Assembly (NCBI RefSeq): GCF_003369795.1
Contig: NZ_CP026730.1
Span: 1,860,001-1,924,000 of the forward strand
Direction: 5' to 3'
DNA from: Streptomyces sp. CB09001
GTDB lineage: Bacteria; Actinomycetota; Actinomycetes; Streptomycetales; Streptomycetaceae
DNA: 64,000 bases
Shown here: positions 51,407-60,370 of the stretch, in pieces
How positions within the stretch are numbered: position 1 is the first letter of the stretch
Layout of the letters: each line of letters starts with the position of its first letter
Notes under the pieces: generated by a model
Database searches by the model: none
The model's input: the letters and a program-made list of their open reading frames with translations, nothing else
What the model was told of the DNA's origin: nothing
Position numbers and translations under genes: made by a program

Positions 51407-52150
51407 TCAGCGGGCCTTGATGTCGACGATCCGCCAACGGTCGTCGTCGAGCCGTGCGGTGACGGTGAGTTGGGCCGCGGCCGCGGTGGCCCCGGCGTCA
51501 CCCTTGTCCTTGCCCTTGCCCTTGTCCGTGCCCGTGCCCGTGTCGCGGTGGGAGGTCTGGTCGAGGAAGACCAGCAGGCGGGCCCGGTCGCCGTCGAGTT
51601 CGATCACTCCGGTGCGCACGGCCCGGGTGCTCAGGGTGACGCGCTGCTCGGTGAGGTCGTCGCGGACCCGGGCGAAGAGGGTCTCGTACTGCCGGGCGGC
51701 GCGGCCGTCGAGAACCGTGCTCGCGGAGCGTTCGGCGGCCGCGGTGCCGTCCGGGGTGTAGGAGAAGATCCGGGCGAGGGCGTTGCCGACCTCGCCCGCG
51801 ACGCGGGAGGTGGCCTCCGCGTCGGTGAGCGCCTGGTTCCGGGCGGGTGCGGCCGACCGCAGCTGCTGGGCCGCGTAGAGGAATCCGCAGCCGCCGAGGA
51901 CGAGGAGCACGGCGGTCCCGGCCAGGACCGCCCTCCGCAGGCGCCCGTCGCGCACGCGCTTCCCGGCCGCCGGGGCCCCGGCGGGCTCGTCGGCCGCGGC
52001 GGCCTCGGCGGGCGCGTCCGTCTCGGCGGGCGCGTCAGCGGGGCCGGTGTCCGCGGCCGAGCCCGTGTCCGGGCCCGAATCCGTGCCCGGAGCCGAATCC
52101 GTGCCGGGCTCCGGGGAAGCGGACCTGCGCAGCAACCACGTCGGTGTCAT
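51407..52150 (-). CDS. Mce-associated membrane protein 2
   Basis: 247 residues. A long acidic, Ala/Pro-rich cytoplasmic N-terminus with PGTDS repeats (about 14-62), one membrane segment (AVLAGTAVLLVLGGCGFLYAA, about 73-93) and an extracellular domain similar to protein 4 (NQALTDAEATSRVAGEVGNALARIFSYTPDG, RARLLVFLDQTSH), ending DDDRWRIVDIKAR. The ATG shares one base with the previous stop (TGATG), so translation is coupled. Confidence 0.85.
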   Translation of the reverse strand: MTPTWLLRRSASPEPGTDSAPGTDSGPDTGSAADTGPADAPAETDAPAEAAAADEPAGAPAAGKRVRDGRLRRAVLAGTAVLLVLGGCGFLYAAQQLRSAAPARNQALTDAEATSRVAGEVGNALARIFSYTPDGTAAAERSASTVLDGRAARQYETLFARVRDDLTEQRVTLSTRAVRTGVIELDGDRARLLVFLDQTSHRDTGTGTDKGKGKDKGDAGATAAAAQLTVTARLDDDRWRIVDIKAR

Positions 52151-52659
52151 CACTCCTCGCCCTTCTCCTGCGCCACCGGTACGGCGCTCAGTGCCCGCAC
52201 CTTCCACTCCCCCTCGCCCGTGCGGGCCAGCACCGCCTCCAGGCGTTTGCGGTCGGTGGAGGGCTTCTTCGTGCCGGCGGGGGTGACCTCGACGCGCACG
52301 GTGGCGATGAGCTTGGCCGTACCCGACCGGGTGTCGAGCGCGGTGACGGCGGCCTCGGTGACGGTGCCGCGCGCCGAGGTCCCGGCCGCCGCCCGGGTGT
52401 CGCCGAGTTCCTTGCGCAACGGCCCGGTGGAGACGGCGCGCCAGTCCCCGATGCTCCGCTCCGCCCGCTGCCGGGTGGACGCGTCGAGCGTGGTGAGTAC
52501 GGCGATGCCCTCGCGCCCGTCGGCGAGCGCCTCGTCCCGCTCCCGGCCGTACGCGAGCCCGTCGTCGGTGCGGGCCTGCGTGTACGTCCACGCGCCGGTG
52601 CCGCAGAGGCCGAGGGCCAGCGCGAGCCCCGCTCCGGCGAGGATCCGGGCCCGCCTCAT
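52150..52659 (-). CDS. Mce-associated membrane protein 1
   Basis: 169 residues with an N-terminal membrane segment (ILAGAGLALALGLCGTGAWTYTQ, about 6-28), then DEALADGREGIAVLTTLDASTRQRAERSIGDW and a C-terminal sheet ending TGEGEWKVRALSAVPV. It matches Mce-associated protein 3 more than 2 or 4, so the four genes look like two alternating types. The start overlaps the mceF stop as ATGA. Confidence 0.85.
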   Translation of the reverse strand: MRRARILAGAGLALALGLCGTGAWTYTQARTDDGLAYGRERDEALADGREGIAVLTTLDASTRQRAERSIGDWRAVSTGPLRKELGDTRAAAGTSARGTVTEAAVTALDTRSGTAKLIATVRVEVTPAGTKKPSTDRKRLEAVLARTGEGEWKVRALSAVPVAQEKGEE

Positions 52660-53939
52660 CGCGCACCCCCGGCGGCCGGGGCGAGGAGGTCCGTCAGGCC
52701 GGCCGGTGCCTCACCGCTCTGTCCCGGCAGGGCGAGCGCGCCGGGGAGCGCCGGGGAGCCGTCGTCGGCCGGGGTGGTCCGGCCGCTGCCCGAGGGCAGG
52801 GAGCCGGGTGTGGCCGGGTCGGGGACCGCGCCGCCCTTCGGGGCGTTGGCCGAGCCGCGCACGTTCTTCCCGCCCGAGGCCGGGGCGGTGCAGGCGGCGT
52901 CGGTGTTGAGGGCGGGCGCGGTGCCGAGGTCGAGGCCGTTGCGGTAGCGGGTGCCGCCGTAGCCGTCGGTGCAGGGCAGGGGGCTGAAGAAGGTGACGGC
53001 CAGGCCGAGGTCCAGCTTGCCCCCGTCGACGGCGGTGGCGCCGGCGGAGACGGCCGCCGGGTACTTCACGAGGAGTTCCTCGATGCCGCGCTGCCGGGTG
53101 ACGGCGACCTCGGAGGTGGTCAGGAGGTTGGCGAGGACGACGCCGAGGCTCGGGTCGAGGTCCCGCAGCAGCCCGCTGACCTGGGTGGCGGCCTCGGGGG
53201 TGACGGCGAGGAGGCGGCGCAGGTCGGCGTCGGAGCCCTTGAGGGCGGCGGCCAGGTCCTTGGCCCCGACGGCGAAGTCGCGGATGGCCCGCGCCTCCTG
53301 GGCCTGGGTGCGCAGGACGGTCTCGCCGTCGTTGATGAGCAGGGTGGTGGACGGCAGAGCCCGGTCGGCGGCCTCGACGAAGTCGCTGCCGCTGTCGAGC
53401 AGCATCTGGAGGTCGTCGCCGTGTCCTTCGAAGGCCTTGCCGAACTCGTCGACGACCGTGCGCAGGTCCTCCAGCGGGACGGAGCCGACGAGGTCGTCGA
53501 CGCTGGTGAGGACGTCGGTGACGGGAGCGGGCACCTCGGTGTCGGCCTGTTCGATGCGGGTGCCGTCGGCGAGGTAGGGGGAGCCGTCGCTCTCGGGCCG
53601 CAGGTCGATGTACTGCTCGCCGACGGCGGAGAGCCCGGCGACCACGGCCTTGGTGTCGGCGGGGATGCGGGGCGCGGACTTCTTGATGCGGAGTTCGGCG
53701 ACCACGCCCTCGGCGGTGAGGTCGATCGGGCCGACGCGGCCCACCGAGACGCCCCGGTAGGTCACGTCGGAGTGGGTGAACAGTCCGCCGGTGCGCGGGA
53801 GTTGCACGTCCACGGTGTAGTAGTCGGCGACGCCCACGTAGCGGCCCAGGTCGGCGTAGCGGATGCCGAGGAAGGAGAGGGCGAGGACGGCGATGAGGAG
53901 GAAGGCGAGGTTCTTCAGCCGTACGGCGAGGGTGATCAC
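52656..53939 (-). CDS. mceF: MCE family protein MceF
   Basis: 427 residues. N-terminal membrane anchor (LAFLLIAVLALSFLGIRYADLG, about 10-31), an MCE/MlaD domain (VQLPRTGGLFTHSDVTYRGVSVGRVGPIDLTAEGVVAELRI, about 47-87), a helical region (about 150-300) and a Pro/Gly-rich tail. It is a shaft subunit of the lipid importer. The GTG at 53939 overlaps the mceE stop by four bases. Confidence 0.92.
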   Translation of the reverse strand: MITLAVRLKNLAFLLIAVLALSFLGIRYADLGRYVGVADYYTVDVQLPRTGGLFTHSDVTYRGVSVGRVGPIDLTAEGVVAELRIKKSAPRIPADTKAVVAGLSAVGEQYIDLRPESDGSPYLADGTRIEQADTEVPAPVTDVLTSVDDLVGSVPLEDLRTVVDEFGKAFEGHGDDLQMLLDSGSDFVEAADRALPSTTLLINDGETVLRTQAQEARAIRDFAVGAKDLAAALKGSDADLRRLLAVTPEAATQVSGLLRDLDPSLGVVLANLLTTSEVAVTRQRGIEELLVKYPAAVSAGATAVDGGKLDLGLAVTFFSPLPCTDGYGGTRYRNGLDLGTAPALNTDAACTAPASGGKNVRGSANAPKGGAVPDPATPGSLPSGSGRTTPADDGSPALPGALALPGQSGEAPAGLTDLLAPAAGGAR

Positions 53940-55180
53940 CCGTGTTCACCCCCGGACGCCGGTCCGGTCCCGGACGCAGGCCCGGCCCCGGGCACGGAGG
54001 GCAGCGGCAGCGGCGAGGCGGCGCCCTGCTTCTCCGGGGATTGCTTCCGCGAGGACCGCTGCTTCCCGGCCGGGCCCGCTCCGGTGTCCAGGGTCATGGA
54101 CGGGGACGGGCCGGGCGTGGGCCCGTCCACCAGCGGCGGGATCACCTCGGTCCCGGGCACGGCGACCATGCTCAGGTAGGTGTTGAGGTAGTCGCCCTTC
54201 ACCCCGCGCAGCACCTCGTCGGTGAACGGGTACGTCAGCAGCACCTGGAGCGAGTCGGGGAGGTCGGTACCCGCGTCGGCCAGGGCCCGCAGCGTCGGCG
54301 CGACGGCCTTGAGGTCGGCGATCATGTCGTCCTTGCTCGCGTTGATGGTGGAGACGGCGACGCCGGACAGGGTGTCGAGGGAGCGCAGCATGGTCAGCAG
54401 GGAGCCGCGCTGCTGCTCCAGCGTCTTCAGTCCGGGCGAGAGGTCGGTGAGGACGGTGCCGACGTCTTCCTTGCGGGTGGCGAGGGTCGAGGAGAGCCGG
54501 TTGACGGCGTCGAGGGCGTCGGTGATGTCTCCGCGGTGGTCGTCGAGGTCGCCCACCAGGGTGTCGACCCGTTTCAGCATCGAGCGGACCTCGGGTTCGC
54601 GGCCGCCGAGCGCGGCGTTGAGCTCCCGGGTGATGGTCTTGAGCTGGTTGACACCGCCGCCGTTGAGGAGCAGGGACAGCGCGCCGAACACCTCCTCGAC
54701 CTCGGTGTTGCGGCTGGTGCGGGCCAGCGGGATGACGCTCCCGTCGGTCAGCCGGCCGGATCCGGTCTCCTTGGCGGGCGCGACGAGCTGGACGTACTTC
54801 TCGCCCAGCAGGCTGGACTGTTCGAGCCGCGCGGTGGCGTCGGCGGGCAGCCGGACCTCGCCGTTGATCTCCATGGTGACGCGGGCCGACCAGTCGTCCT
54901 CGCCGAGTTCGATGCCGGTGATCCGGCCGACGGCGACGTCGTTGACCCGTACCGCGGAGTGCGGGACGAGGCTGAGCACGTCCTGGAGTTCCGCGGTGAC
55001 GGTGTAGGGGTGGTCGCCGAGGTCGGCGCCGCCGGGCAGTGGCAGGTCCTCGATGCCGTCGAAGCCGCTCGGTACGAGGCTCACCCCGCCGAGGGTCAGG
55101 GCGAGGGCGAGTCCGACGGCGACCAGTCCGCCGGCGGTGAGGCCGGCCGCCCGGCCCCTGGGGAGCGTTGCGCGCTTCAT
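53936..55180 (-). CDS. mceE: MCE family protein MceE, without lipobox cysteine
   Basis: 414 residues. The MCE domain (YTVTAELQDVLSLVPHSAVRVNDVAVGRITGIEL, about 59-92) is followed by VEEVFGALSLLLNGGGVNQLKTITRELNAALGGRE, the signature of the MceE/LprN subgroup. MceE proteins normally carry a lipoprotein cysteine shortly before the LPLPG motif. Here the segment reads LTLGGVSLVPSGFDGIEDLPLPG and has no cysteine, so it should be anchored by an uncleaved helix. The Pro/Ser/Lys-rich C-terminal tail is long. The ATG at 55180 overlaps the mceD stop. Confidence 0.9.
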   Translation of the reverse strand: MKRATLPRGRAAGLTAGGLVAVGLALALTLGGVSLVPSGFDGIEDLPLPGGADLGDHPYTVTAELQDVLSLVPHSAVRVNDVAVGRITGIELGEDDWSARVTMEINGEVRLPADATARLEQSSLLGEKYVQLVAPAKETGSGRLTDGSVIPLARTSRNTEVEEVFGALSLLLNGGGVNQLKTITRELNAALGGREPEVRSMLKRVDTLVGDLDDHRGDITDALDAVNRLSSTLATRKEDVGTVLTDLSPGLKTLEQQRGSLLTMLRSLDTLSGVAVSTINASKDDMIADLKAVAPTLRALADAGTDLPDSLQVLLTYPFTDEVLRGVKGDYLNTYLSMVAVPGTEVIPPLVDGPTPGPSPSMTLDTGAGPAGKQRSSRKQSPEKQGAASPLPLPSVPGAGPASGTGPASGGEHG

Positions 55181-56190
55181 CGCCCCTCCCCCTTCTCCGT
55201 CCCGGCCACCGGCAGCGGCAGCAGCGGGCCGCCGCTGCTGATCTCGTTGAGGTTGGCGCGGCCGTCGAGGGTGCGGGTGTCGGGGTTGTAGGCGTTCACG
55301 ACGTTGTCGGCGGCCAGGGGGGCCACGTCCAGGGCCTCGGCCAGCGAGGCGCGCTGCTCGACCAGGGTCCGGGTGATGGGGACCAGCCGGTCGACGTTCT
55401 TCTTCAGCTCGCCCCGGTTGTCCTCGATGAAGGTCTTGACCTGGCCGAGGGCCTTGCCGAGTTCCTCCAGGGCGCCGGTGAGGTCGTCCTTGTTGTCGGC
55501 GAAGAAGCTGACGACCTCGTCCAGGCGTTCCTGGGCGGTGCGCACGTCGGTGTCCTTGTTCTTCAGCATGGTGGTGAAGGTCTGGAGGCTGCTGAGCGTC
55601 CTGAACAGGTCGCCGCTGCTGCCGTCGAGGGTCTTGGCGGCCTTGCCGAACTCCTCGACGCTGTCGCCGATGGCCTCGCCGTTGCCGTCGAGGTTGTCGG
55701 CGCCGGTCTTCAGCAGTTCGGACAGGGCGCCGTCGGAGTTGGCGCCGTCCGGGCCGAGGGCGTCGCCGAGTTCGGTGATGGAGTCGTAGATCTGGTCGAT
55801 CTCGACGGGGACGTGGTTGCGGGAGGCGGGCAGTACGGCGCCGTCGGCCAGGGCGGGGCCCTCGCGGTAGGCGGGGGTGAGCTGCACGTAGCGGTCGGCG
55901 ACGACGCTCGGCGCGACGACGACGGCCCGCGCGTCCTTGGGGACCTTGATCCCGTCGTCCAGGCGGAGGCCGACGCGGACCCTGGTGCCCTCGGGGTCCA
56001 CCGACTCCACCTCGCCGACGCGCACCCCGAGGATGCGCAGGTCGGATCCGGCGTAGACGCCGATGGCGCGGTCGAAGTACGCGGTGACGCGGGTGCCGTC
56101 GGCTTCGAGCGCCCGGGCGGCGGCCAGGCCGCCGGCGGCGAGCACCACGAGGGCGAGCACCCCGGTGAGGATCTTTCGGCGTCGGGTCAT
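55177..56190 (-). CDS. mceD: MCE family protein MceD
   Basis: 337 residues: membrane anchor (ILTGVLALVVLAAGGLAAARAL, about 7-28), MCE domain with VTAYFDRAIGVYAGSDLRILGVRVGEVESVDPEGTRVRVGLRL (about 35-77), VVADRYVQLTPAY, then long helices forming the periplasm-like shaft. The ATG shares one base with the mceC stop (TGATG). It is a component of the six-subunit Mce lipid channel. Confidence 0.92.
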   Translation of the reverse strand: MTRRRKILTGVLALVVLAAGGLAAARALEADGTRVTAYFDRAIGVYAGSDLRILGVRVGEVESVDPEGTRVRVGLRLDDGIKVPKDARAVVVAPSVVADRYVQLTPAYREGPALADGAVLPASRNHVPVEIDQIYDSITELGDALGPDGANSDGALSELLKTGADNLDGNGEAIGDSVEEFGKAAKTLDGSSGDLFRTLSSLQTFTTMLKNKDTDVRTAQERLDEVVSFFADNKDDLTGALEELGKALGQVKTFIEDNRGELKKNVDRLVPITRTLVEQRASLAEALDVAPLAADNVVNAYNPDTRTLDGRANLNEISSGGPLLPLPVAGTEKGEGR

Positions 56191-57242
56191 CACGCACCGC
56201 TCCCCTGGGCCGCCGCGGGCTGTTTCGGCGGCAGGCATCCGGTCGAGGGCTGGGAGGTCTCGGGCAGGTAGTCGCGGGGCACGACGCCGCACAGGTAGCT
56301 GTCGAACCAGCGGCCGTTGCCCAGGGTGTTGCCGACCAGGCGGTAGTACGGGCCGACCAGGGCCAGGGTCTCGCCGAGCCGGGTGTTGTTCTTCTCCAGG
56401 ACGCTGGTGACCCGGCCGAGCGCCTTGAGGGTGGGGCCGAGCTGCTTCTCGTTGTCCTTGACGAGGCCGCCGAGTTCGGTGCCGAGGTCCTGGCTGCCCT
56501 TGAGCAGGGCGCTGATGGCGGTGCGCCGGTCGCGGAGTTCGCCGAGCAGGGGGCCGCCGTCCTCGATGAGGGTCTCGAAGCTGGACTTGTTGTTCTCCAG
56601 CGTCTTGGTGAACCGCGCGCTGCCCTTGAGGAGTTCGGAGAGCTTGGCGTCGCGCTTGGAGAGGGACTTCGACAGGTCGGACAGGCCGGTGGCGGCCTTG
56701 CGCACGTGCGGCGGGGAGTCCTTGAAGGTGTCGGAGATGGTCTCGAAGCTCTCCGCGAGCCGTCCGGTGTCGATGTCGTCGACGGTGCCGCTGAGGTCCT
56801 GGAAGGCCTGGGTCACGTCGTAGGGGGAGGTGGTGCGGGCGAGCGGGATGCGGGCGCCGGGGTCCTGGCGGCCGGAGCCGAGCGGGTCGAGCGCCAGGTA
56901 CTTGTCGCCGAGGACGGTCTTGATGGCGATGGCGGCGGTCGTCCGGTCGCCGAGCCAGGCGTCCTCGACCTCGAAGGTGACCTTGACCTTGGCGCCGTCG
57001 AGCGCGACCGAGGTGACCTGGCCGACCTTGACGCCGGCGATGCGCACCTCGTCGCCCTCGTCGAGGCCGGCGGACTCGGAGAAGTCGGCGCTGTAGGTGG
57101 TGCCGCCGCCGAACGGCAGCCGGTCGACGTTGTAGACGAGGAGGGCGACCAGAGCGAGAACGAGCAGTCCGGCGATGCCGACGGCGACGGGGTTGCGTTC
57201 CTTGACCGGCTTGATGCGGGGTCGGGGGCGGGGGCGCTTCAT
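56190..57242 (-). CDS. mceC: MCE family protein MceC
   Basis: 350 residues. A very basic start (MKRPRPRPRIKPVKERN), a membrane anchor (VAVGIAGLLVLALVALLVYNV, about 19-39), the MCE domain (YSADFSESAGLDEGDEVRIAGVKVGQVTSVALDGAKVKVTFEV) and a long helical shaft. The C-terminus carries a cysteine pair (SYLCGVVPRDYL and STGCLPPK). The ATG at 57242 overlaps the mceB stop as ATGA. Confidence 0.92.
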   Translation of the reverse strand: MKRPRPRPRIKPVKERNPVAVGIAGLLVLALVALLVYNVDRLPFGGGTTYSADFSESAGLDEGDEVRIAGVKVGQVTSVALDGAKVKVTFEVEDAWLGDRTTAAIAIKTVLGDKYLALDPLGSGRQDPGARIPLARTTSPYDVTQAFQDLSGTVDDIDTGRLAESFETISDTFKDSPPHVRKAATGLSDLSKSLSKRDAKLSELLKGSARFTKTLENNKSSFETLIEDGGPLLGELRDRRTAISALLKGSQDLGTELGGLVKDNEKQLGPTLKALGRVTSVLEKNNTRLGETLALVGPYYRLVGNTLGNGRWFDSYLCGVVPRDYLPETSQPSTGCLPPKQPAAAQGSGA

Positions 57243-58303
57243 CCGCGGCACCTCGATTCGGTGATCGCGATGCCGGTCGGCGGCTTCGAGCCGTCGGAGG
57301 TGGTCACTCCGCTCACGCGCGCCTCGCAGAGGTAGAGGTTGAACCACGAGCCGTAGGAGGACAGGCGGGCCAGGGCGGTCATCTTGGCGGGGCTCTTCTC
57401 CAGGAAGTCCTCGATCTGCGGGGTGTGCTCGCCGAGGCCCGCCGAGAGCCGGCCCAGTTCGCGGATGTCCTTCTTGAGGGGGGCGCGTCCGTCCTCGAGG
57501 AGTCCCGCGGTGACGGTGGTCAGGTCGCCCATGGCGGCGACGGCCTCGCCGAGCGGTTTGCGGTCCTGGTTGAAGCCGGTGACGAGCTTCTGGAGGGTGA
57601 CCACGAGGTCGTCGAAGCCGTCCTCGCGGTCGTTGAGGGTGTCCAGGACGGTGGTGAGGTTCTCGACGACCTCGCCGATCACCTTGTCCTTGGCGGCGAC
57701 GGTCGTGCCGAGCGAGCCGACGTGGCGGATCAGGCTGTCGACGGTGGCGCCCTCGCCCTGGAGCACCTGCACGATCGATCCGGCCAGTTCGTTGACGTCC
57801 TTCGGGGAGAGGCCCTCGAACAGTGGCTTGAAGCCGTTGAAGAGCAGGGTCAGGTCGAGCGCGGGCGTGGTGCGCTCCAGCGGGACGGTGCCGCCGTCCG
57901 GGAGGGTGCCGGTGAGGTCGCCGCTGCCGCGGCCGAGGGAGACGTAGCGCTGGCCGACCATGTTGAGGTACTTCACGGCCGCGGTGGTCGACCGGGGCAG
58001 CCTGCGGTCGTCGCGGACGGTGAAGGTGACCTGCGCGGTGCGCCGGTCGACGACGCGTACGTCGGTCACCTCGCCGACCGTCACCCCGGAGATCCGCACG
58101 CTGTCGCCGTCGACGAGGCCGGTGACGTCGGTGAAGAGGGCCTGGTAGCTGCTGGTCCCGGTGCCGGAGTCGACGCTGGTGCCGGCGACGCTCAGGCCGA
58201 GCACGGTCGTGGCGAGGGCGGTGACCACCACGAAGACGAGGGACTTGACCAGCGGTCCGGTCAGCGGACGGCGCCGGGTGTGCGCGTGGTCGGCGCCGGT
58301 CAT
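57239..58303 (-). CDS. mceB: MCE family protein MceB
   Basis: 354 residues: membrane anchor (LVKSLVFVVVTALATTVLGLSVAG, about 18-41), MCE domain (YQALFTDVTGLVDGDSVRISGVTVGEVTDVRVVDRRTAQVTFTV, about 53-96), the VGQRYVSLGRG strand, a helical shaft and a C-terminal FNLYLCEARVSG. The ATG at 58303 overlaps the mceA stop as ATGA. Confidence 0.92.
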   Translation of the reverse strand: MTGADHAHTRRRPLTGPLVKSLVFVVVTALATTVLGLSVAGTSVDSGTGTSSYQALFTDVTGLVDGDSVRISGVTVGEVTDVRVVDRRTAQVTFTVRDDRRLPRSTTAAVKYLNMVGQRYVSLGRGSGDLTGTLPDGGTVPLERTTPALDLTLLFNGFKPLFEGLSPKDVNELAGSIVQVLQGEGATVDSLIRHVGSLGTTVAAKDKVIGEVVENLTTVLDTLNDREDGFDDLVVTLQKLVTGFNQDRKPLGEAVAAMGDLTTVTAGLLEDGRAPLKKDIRELGRLSAGLGEHTPQIEDFLEKSPAKMTALARLSSYGSWFNLYLCEARVSGVTTSDGSKPPTGIAITESRCRG

Positions 58304-59556
58304 CCGAGGGTCACCTCCGTACCGCGGTAGACGGGGCCGACGAGCAGGCTGCTCCAGTCGGGCAGGTCACCGGGGCTCTTCCCGGCGGCGGGGGCGAGGA
58401 GTTCGTTGACGAGGTCGTTCTCCTGCGGGGAGTTGGCGGGCCCGAGGTCCTGCTCGGCCGCGGGGGTGGCGGCCCGCGCGGTGGGCCGGGGCAGGGTGCC
58501 GAGGTAGGGCACGGAGGGGCAGCGGGGCCCGCCGCCGGAGTCGTACACCGGGGTGTCGCGGCCGGGTCGGTAGGCCCCGCGCGAGGCGACGCTGGTGACG
58601 TCGACGTGGATGCCGGGCCGGTCGGTGCCCTTGCCGAGCGCCTTGTCCATGGCCGGCACGAACTCGGCGAGGGTGCGCAGGGTGCAGGGGAAGGCCGGGG
58701 AGTACTCGGCGAGCAGTTCCAGGGTGGGGCGGCCGGTGTCGCCGAGCCGGATGATGTTGTCCTTGTTCTTGTGCAGGAAGGCCGTCACGTCCTCGGCCGT
58801 CCGGGTCGTGGCGCCGAGGGTGGCGGCGAGTTCCGCCTCCTGCTCGGCGAGGGTGCCGCTGGTGGTGGTGAAGTCGGTGAGCGCCGTGACGATGTCGGGC
58901 GCGGCGTCCGCGTAGACGTGGCTGACCTTCACGAGTTCCTTGAGGTCGCGGTTGAGGGCGGGCAGGTGGGGGTTGAACTCCGCCAGGTGCTCGTCCAGCA
59001 GGGTGAGCGTGTCGCCGAGCCGCTCCCCGCGGCCTTCGAGGGCCTGCGAGACGGCGGACAGGGTCGCGGAGAGCTTCTGCGGCTGGACGGCGGTGAGCAT
59101 CGGCAGGACGTCGTCGAGCACCTGCTGGAGCTCGATGGCGTTCGCGGACCGGTCCTGGGGGACGACGGCCCCGGCGGCCAGGGGCTCGGGCGAGGGGTTC
59201 GCGGGCGGCACGAGGGCGACGAACCGCTCGCCGAAGAGGGTGGTGGGCAGCATCTGCGCGCGGACGTCGGACGGTACGTCGTCCAGCGCGCCGGGCTTCA
59301 TGGCGAGGGTGAGCCGGGCGCCGTCGCCAAAGGCGTCGATGGCGCGGACCTCGCCGACGACCACGCCGCGCAGCTTCACCTCGGCGCCGGGGTGCATCTG
59401 GTTGCCGGCGCTGCCGGTCTCGACGACCACCGGGTCGGAGTCGGTGAACCTCTTGTCGTAGACGGCGACGGCCAGCCAGATCAGCAGGGCGGGCACCAGC
59501 ACGAACACGACCCCGGCGAGCCGGCGGCGCAGTGTGTGTCCTTCCGGTCGGCTCAT
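58300..59556 (-). CDS. mceA: MCE family protein MceA
   Basis: 418 residues: membrane anchor (LAGVVFVLVPALLIWLAVAVYD, about 13-34), MCE domain (VVVETGSAGNQMHPGAEVKLRGVVVGEVRAIDAFGDGARLTLAM, about 43-87), TLFGERFVALVPPANP, a helical shaft and a Pro/Ala-rich end. It is the first of the six MCE subunits after the permeases. One base separates its ATG from the yrbEB stop. Confidence 0.92.
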   Translation of the reverse strand: MSRPEGHTLRRRLAGVVFVLVPALLIWLAVAVYDKRFTDSDPVVVETGSAGNQMHPGAEVKLRGVVVGEVRAIDAFGDGARLTLAMKPGALDDVPSDVRAQMLPTTLFGERFVALVPPANPSPEPLAAGAVVPQDRSANAIELQQVLDDVLPMLTAVQPQKLSATLSAVSQALEGRGERLGDTLTLLDEHLAEFNPHLPALNRDLKELVKVSHVYADAAPDIVTALTDFTTTSGTLAEQEAELAATLGATTRTAEDVTAFLHKNKDNIIRLGDTGRPTLELLAEYSPAFPCTLRTLAEFVPAMDKALGKGTDRPGIHVDVTSVASRGAYRPGRDTPVYDSGGGPRCPSVPYLGTLPRPTARAATPAAEQDLGPANSPQENDLVNELLAPAAGKSPGDLPDWSSLLVGPVYRGTEVTLG

Positions 59557-59557
59557 C

Positions 59558-60364
59558 TCACCCCGCCACCTTCACGGTCGTGGTCGCGCCCCACAGGGCC
59601 AGCGACAGGAAGAAGTCGGTGACGCTGATCAGCACGATGGCGTTGCGCACCGACCGGCCGACGGCGACGCCGACACCGGCCGGGCCGCCGGAGGCGCGGT
59701 AGCCGTAGTAGCAGTGGGCGACGATCACCATCACGCTGAAGATCAGCACCTTCAGGACGGAGAGCAGCACGTCCGTCGGGGAGAGGAAGAGGTTGAAGTA
59801 GTGGTCGTACGTCCCCCGGGACTGCCCGTTGAACAGGACGGTCACGTAGCGGGAGGCGAGGAAGGAGGAGAGCAGCCCGATCGCGTAGAGCGGGATGATG
59901 GCGACGACGCCGGCGATGATGCGGGTGGTGACGAGGTAGGGCATGGAGCGGATGCCCATGCCCTCCAGCGCGTCGACCTCCTCGTTGATGCGCATGGCGC
60001 CGAGCTGGGCGGTGAAGCCGGCTCCGACGGTCGCGGAGAGGGCGAGTCCGGCGACGAGGGGCGCGATCTCGCGGGTGTTGAAGTAGGCGGAGACGAATCC
60101 GGTGAACGCGGCCGTGCCGATCTGGTCGAGGGCCGCGTAGCCCTGGATTCCGACGACGGTCCCGGTGAAGAGCGTCATCGCGATCATCACGCCGATGGTG
60201 CCGCCGATGACGCCGAGGCCGCCGGAGCCGAAGGCCACCTCGGCGAGGAGGCGCTGCACCTCCTTGAGGTAGCGGCGCAGGGTCCGCGGGACCCACAGCA
60301 GGGCCCGGACGTAGAAGAGCAGTTGGTCGCCGGAGCGGTCGAGCCAGACGAGCGGGGAGGCCAT
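59558..60364 (-). CDS. yrbEB: MlaE/YrbE-type ABC permease B
   Basis: 268 residues with five to six hydrophobic segments and the MlaE permease pattern: LGVIGGTIGVMIAMTLFTGTVVGIQGYAAL, FNTREIAPLVAGLALSATVGAGFTAQLGAMRINEEVDALEGMGI and a C-terminal VGRSVRNAIVLISVTDFFLSLALWG. With the neighbouring YrbE copy it forms the membrane dimer that takes lipid from the Mce shaft. The ATG is at 60364, seven bases after the previous stop. Confidence 0.94.
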   Translation of the reverse strand: MASPLVWLDRSGDQLLFYVRALLWVPRTLRRYLKEVQRLLAEVAFGSGGLGVIGGTIGVMIAMTLFTGTVVGIQGYAALDQIGTAAFTGFVSAYFNTREIAPLVAGLALSATVGAGFTAQLGAMRINEEVDALEGMGIRSMPYLVTTRIIAGVVAIIPLYAIGLLSSFLASRYVTVLFNGQSRGTYDHYFNLFLSPTDVLLSVLKVLIFSVMVIVAHCYYGYRASGGPAGVGVAVGRSVRNAIVLISVTDFFLSLALWGATTTVKVAG

Positions 60365-60370
60365 CGGACC

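Noticed and set aside
53936..56197. A 753-codon minus-strand frame covering mceE and part of mceD as one protein
   Set aside because: The first half is Arg/Pro/Gly-rich nonsense in the wrong frame for mceD; only the part from 55180 is a real Mce protein.
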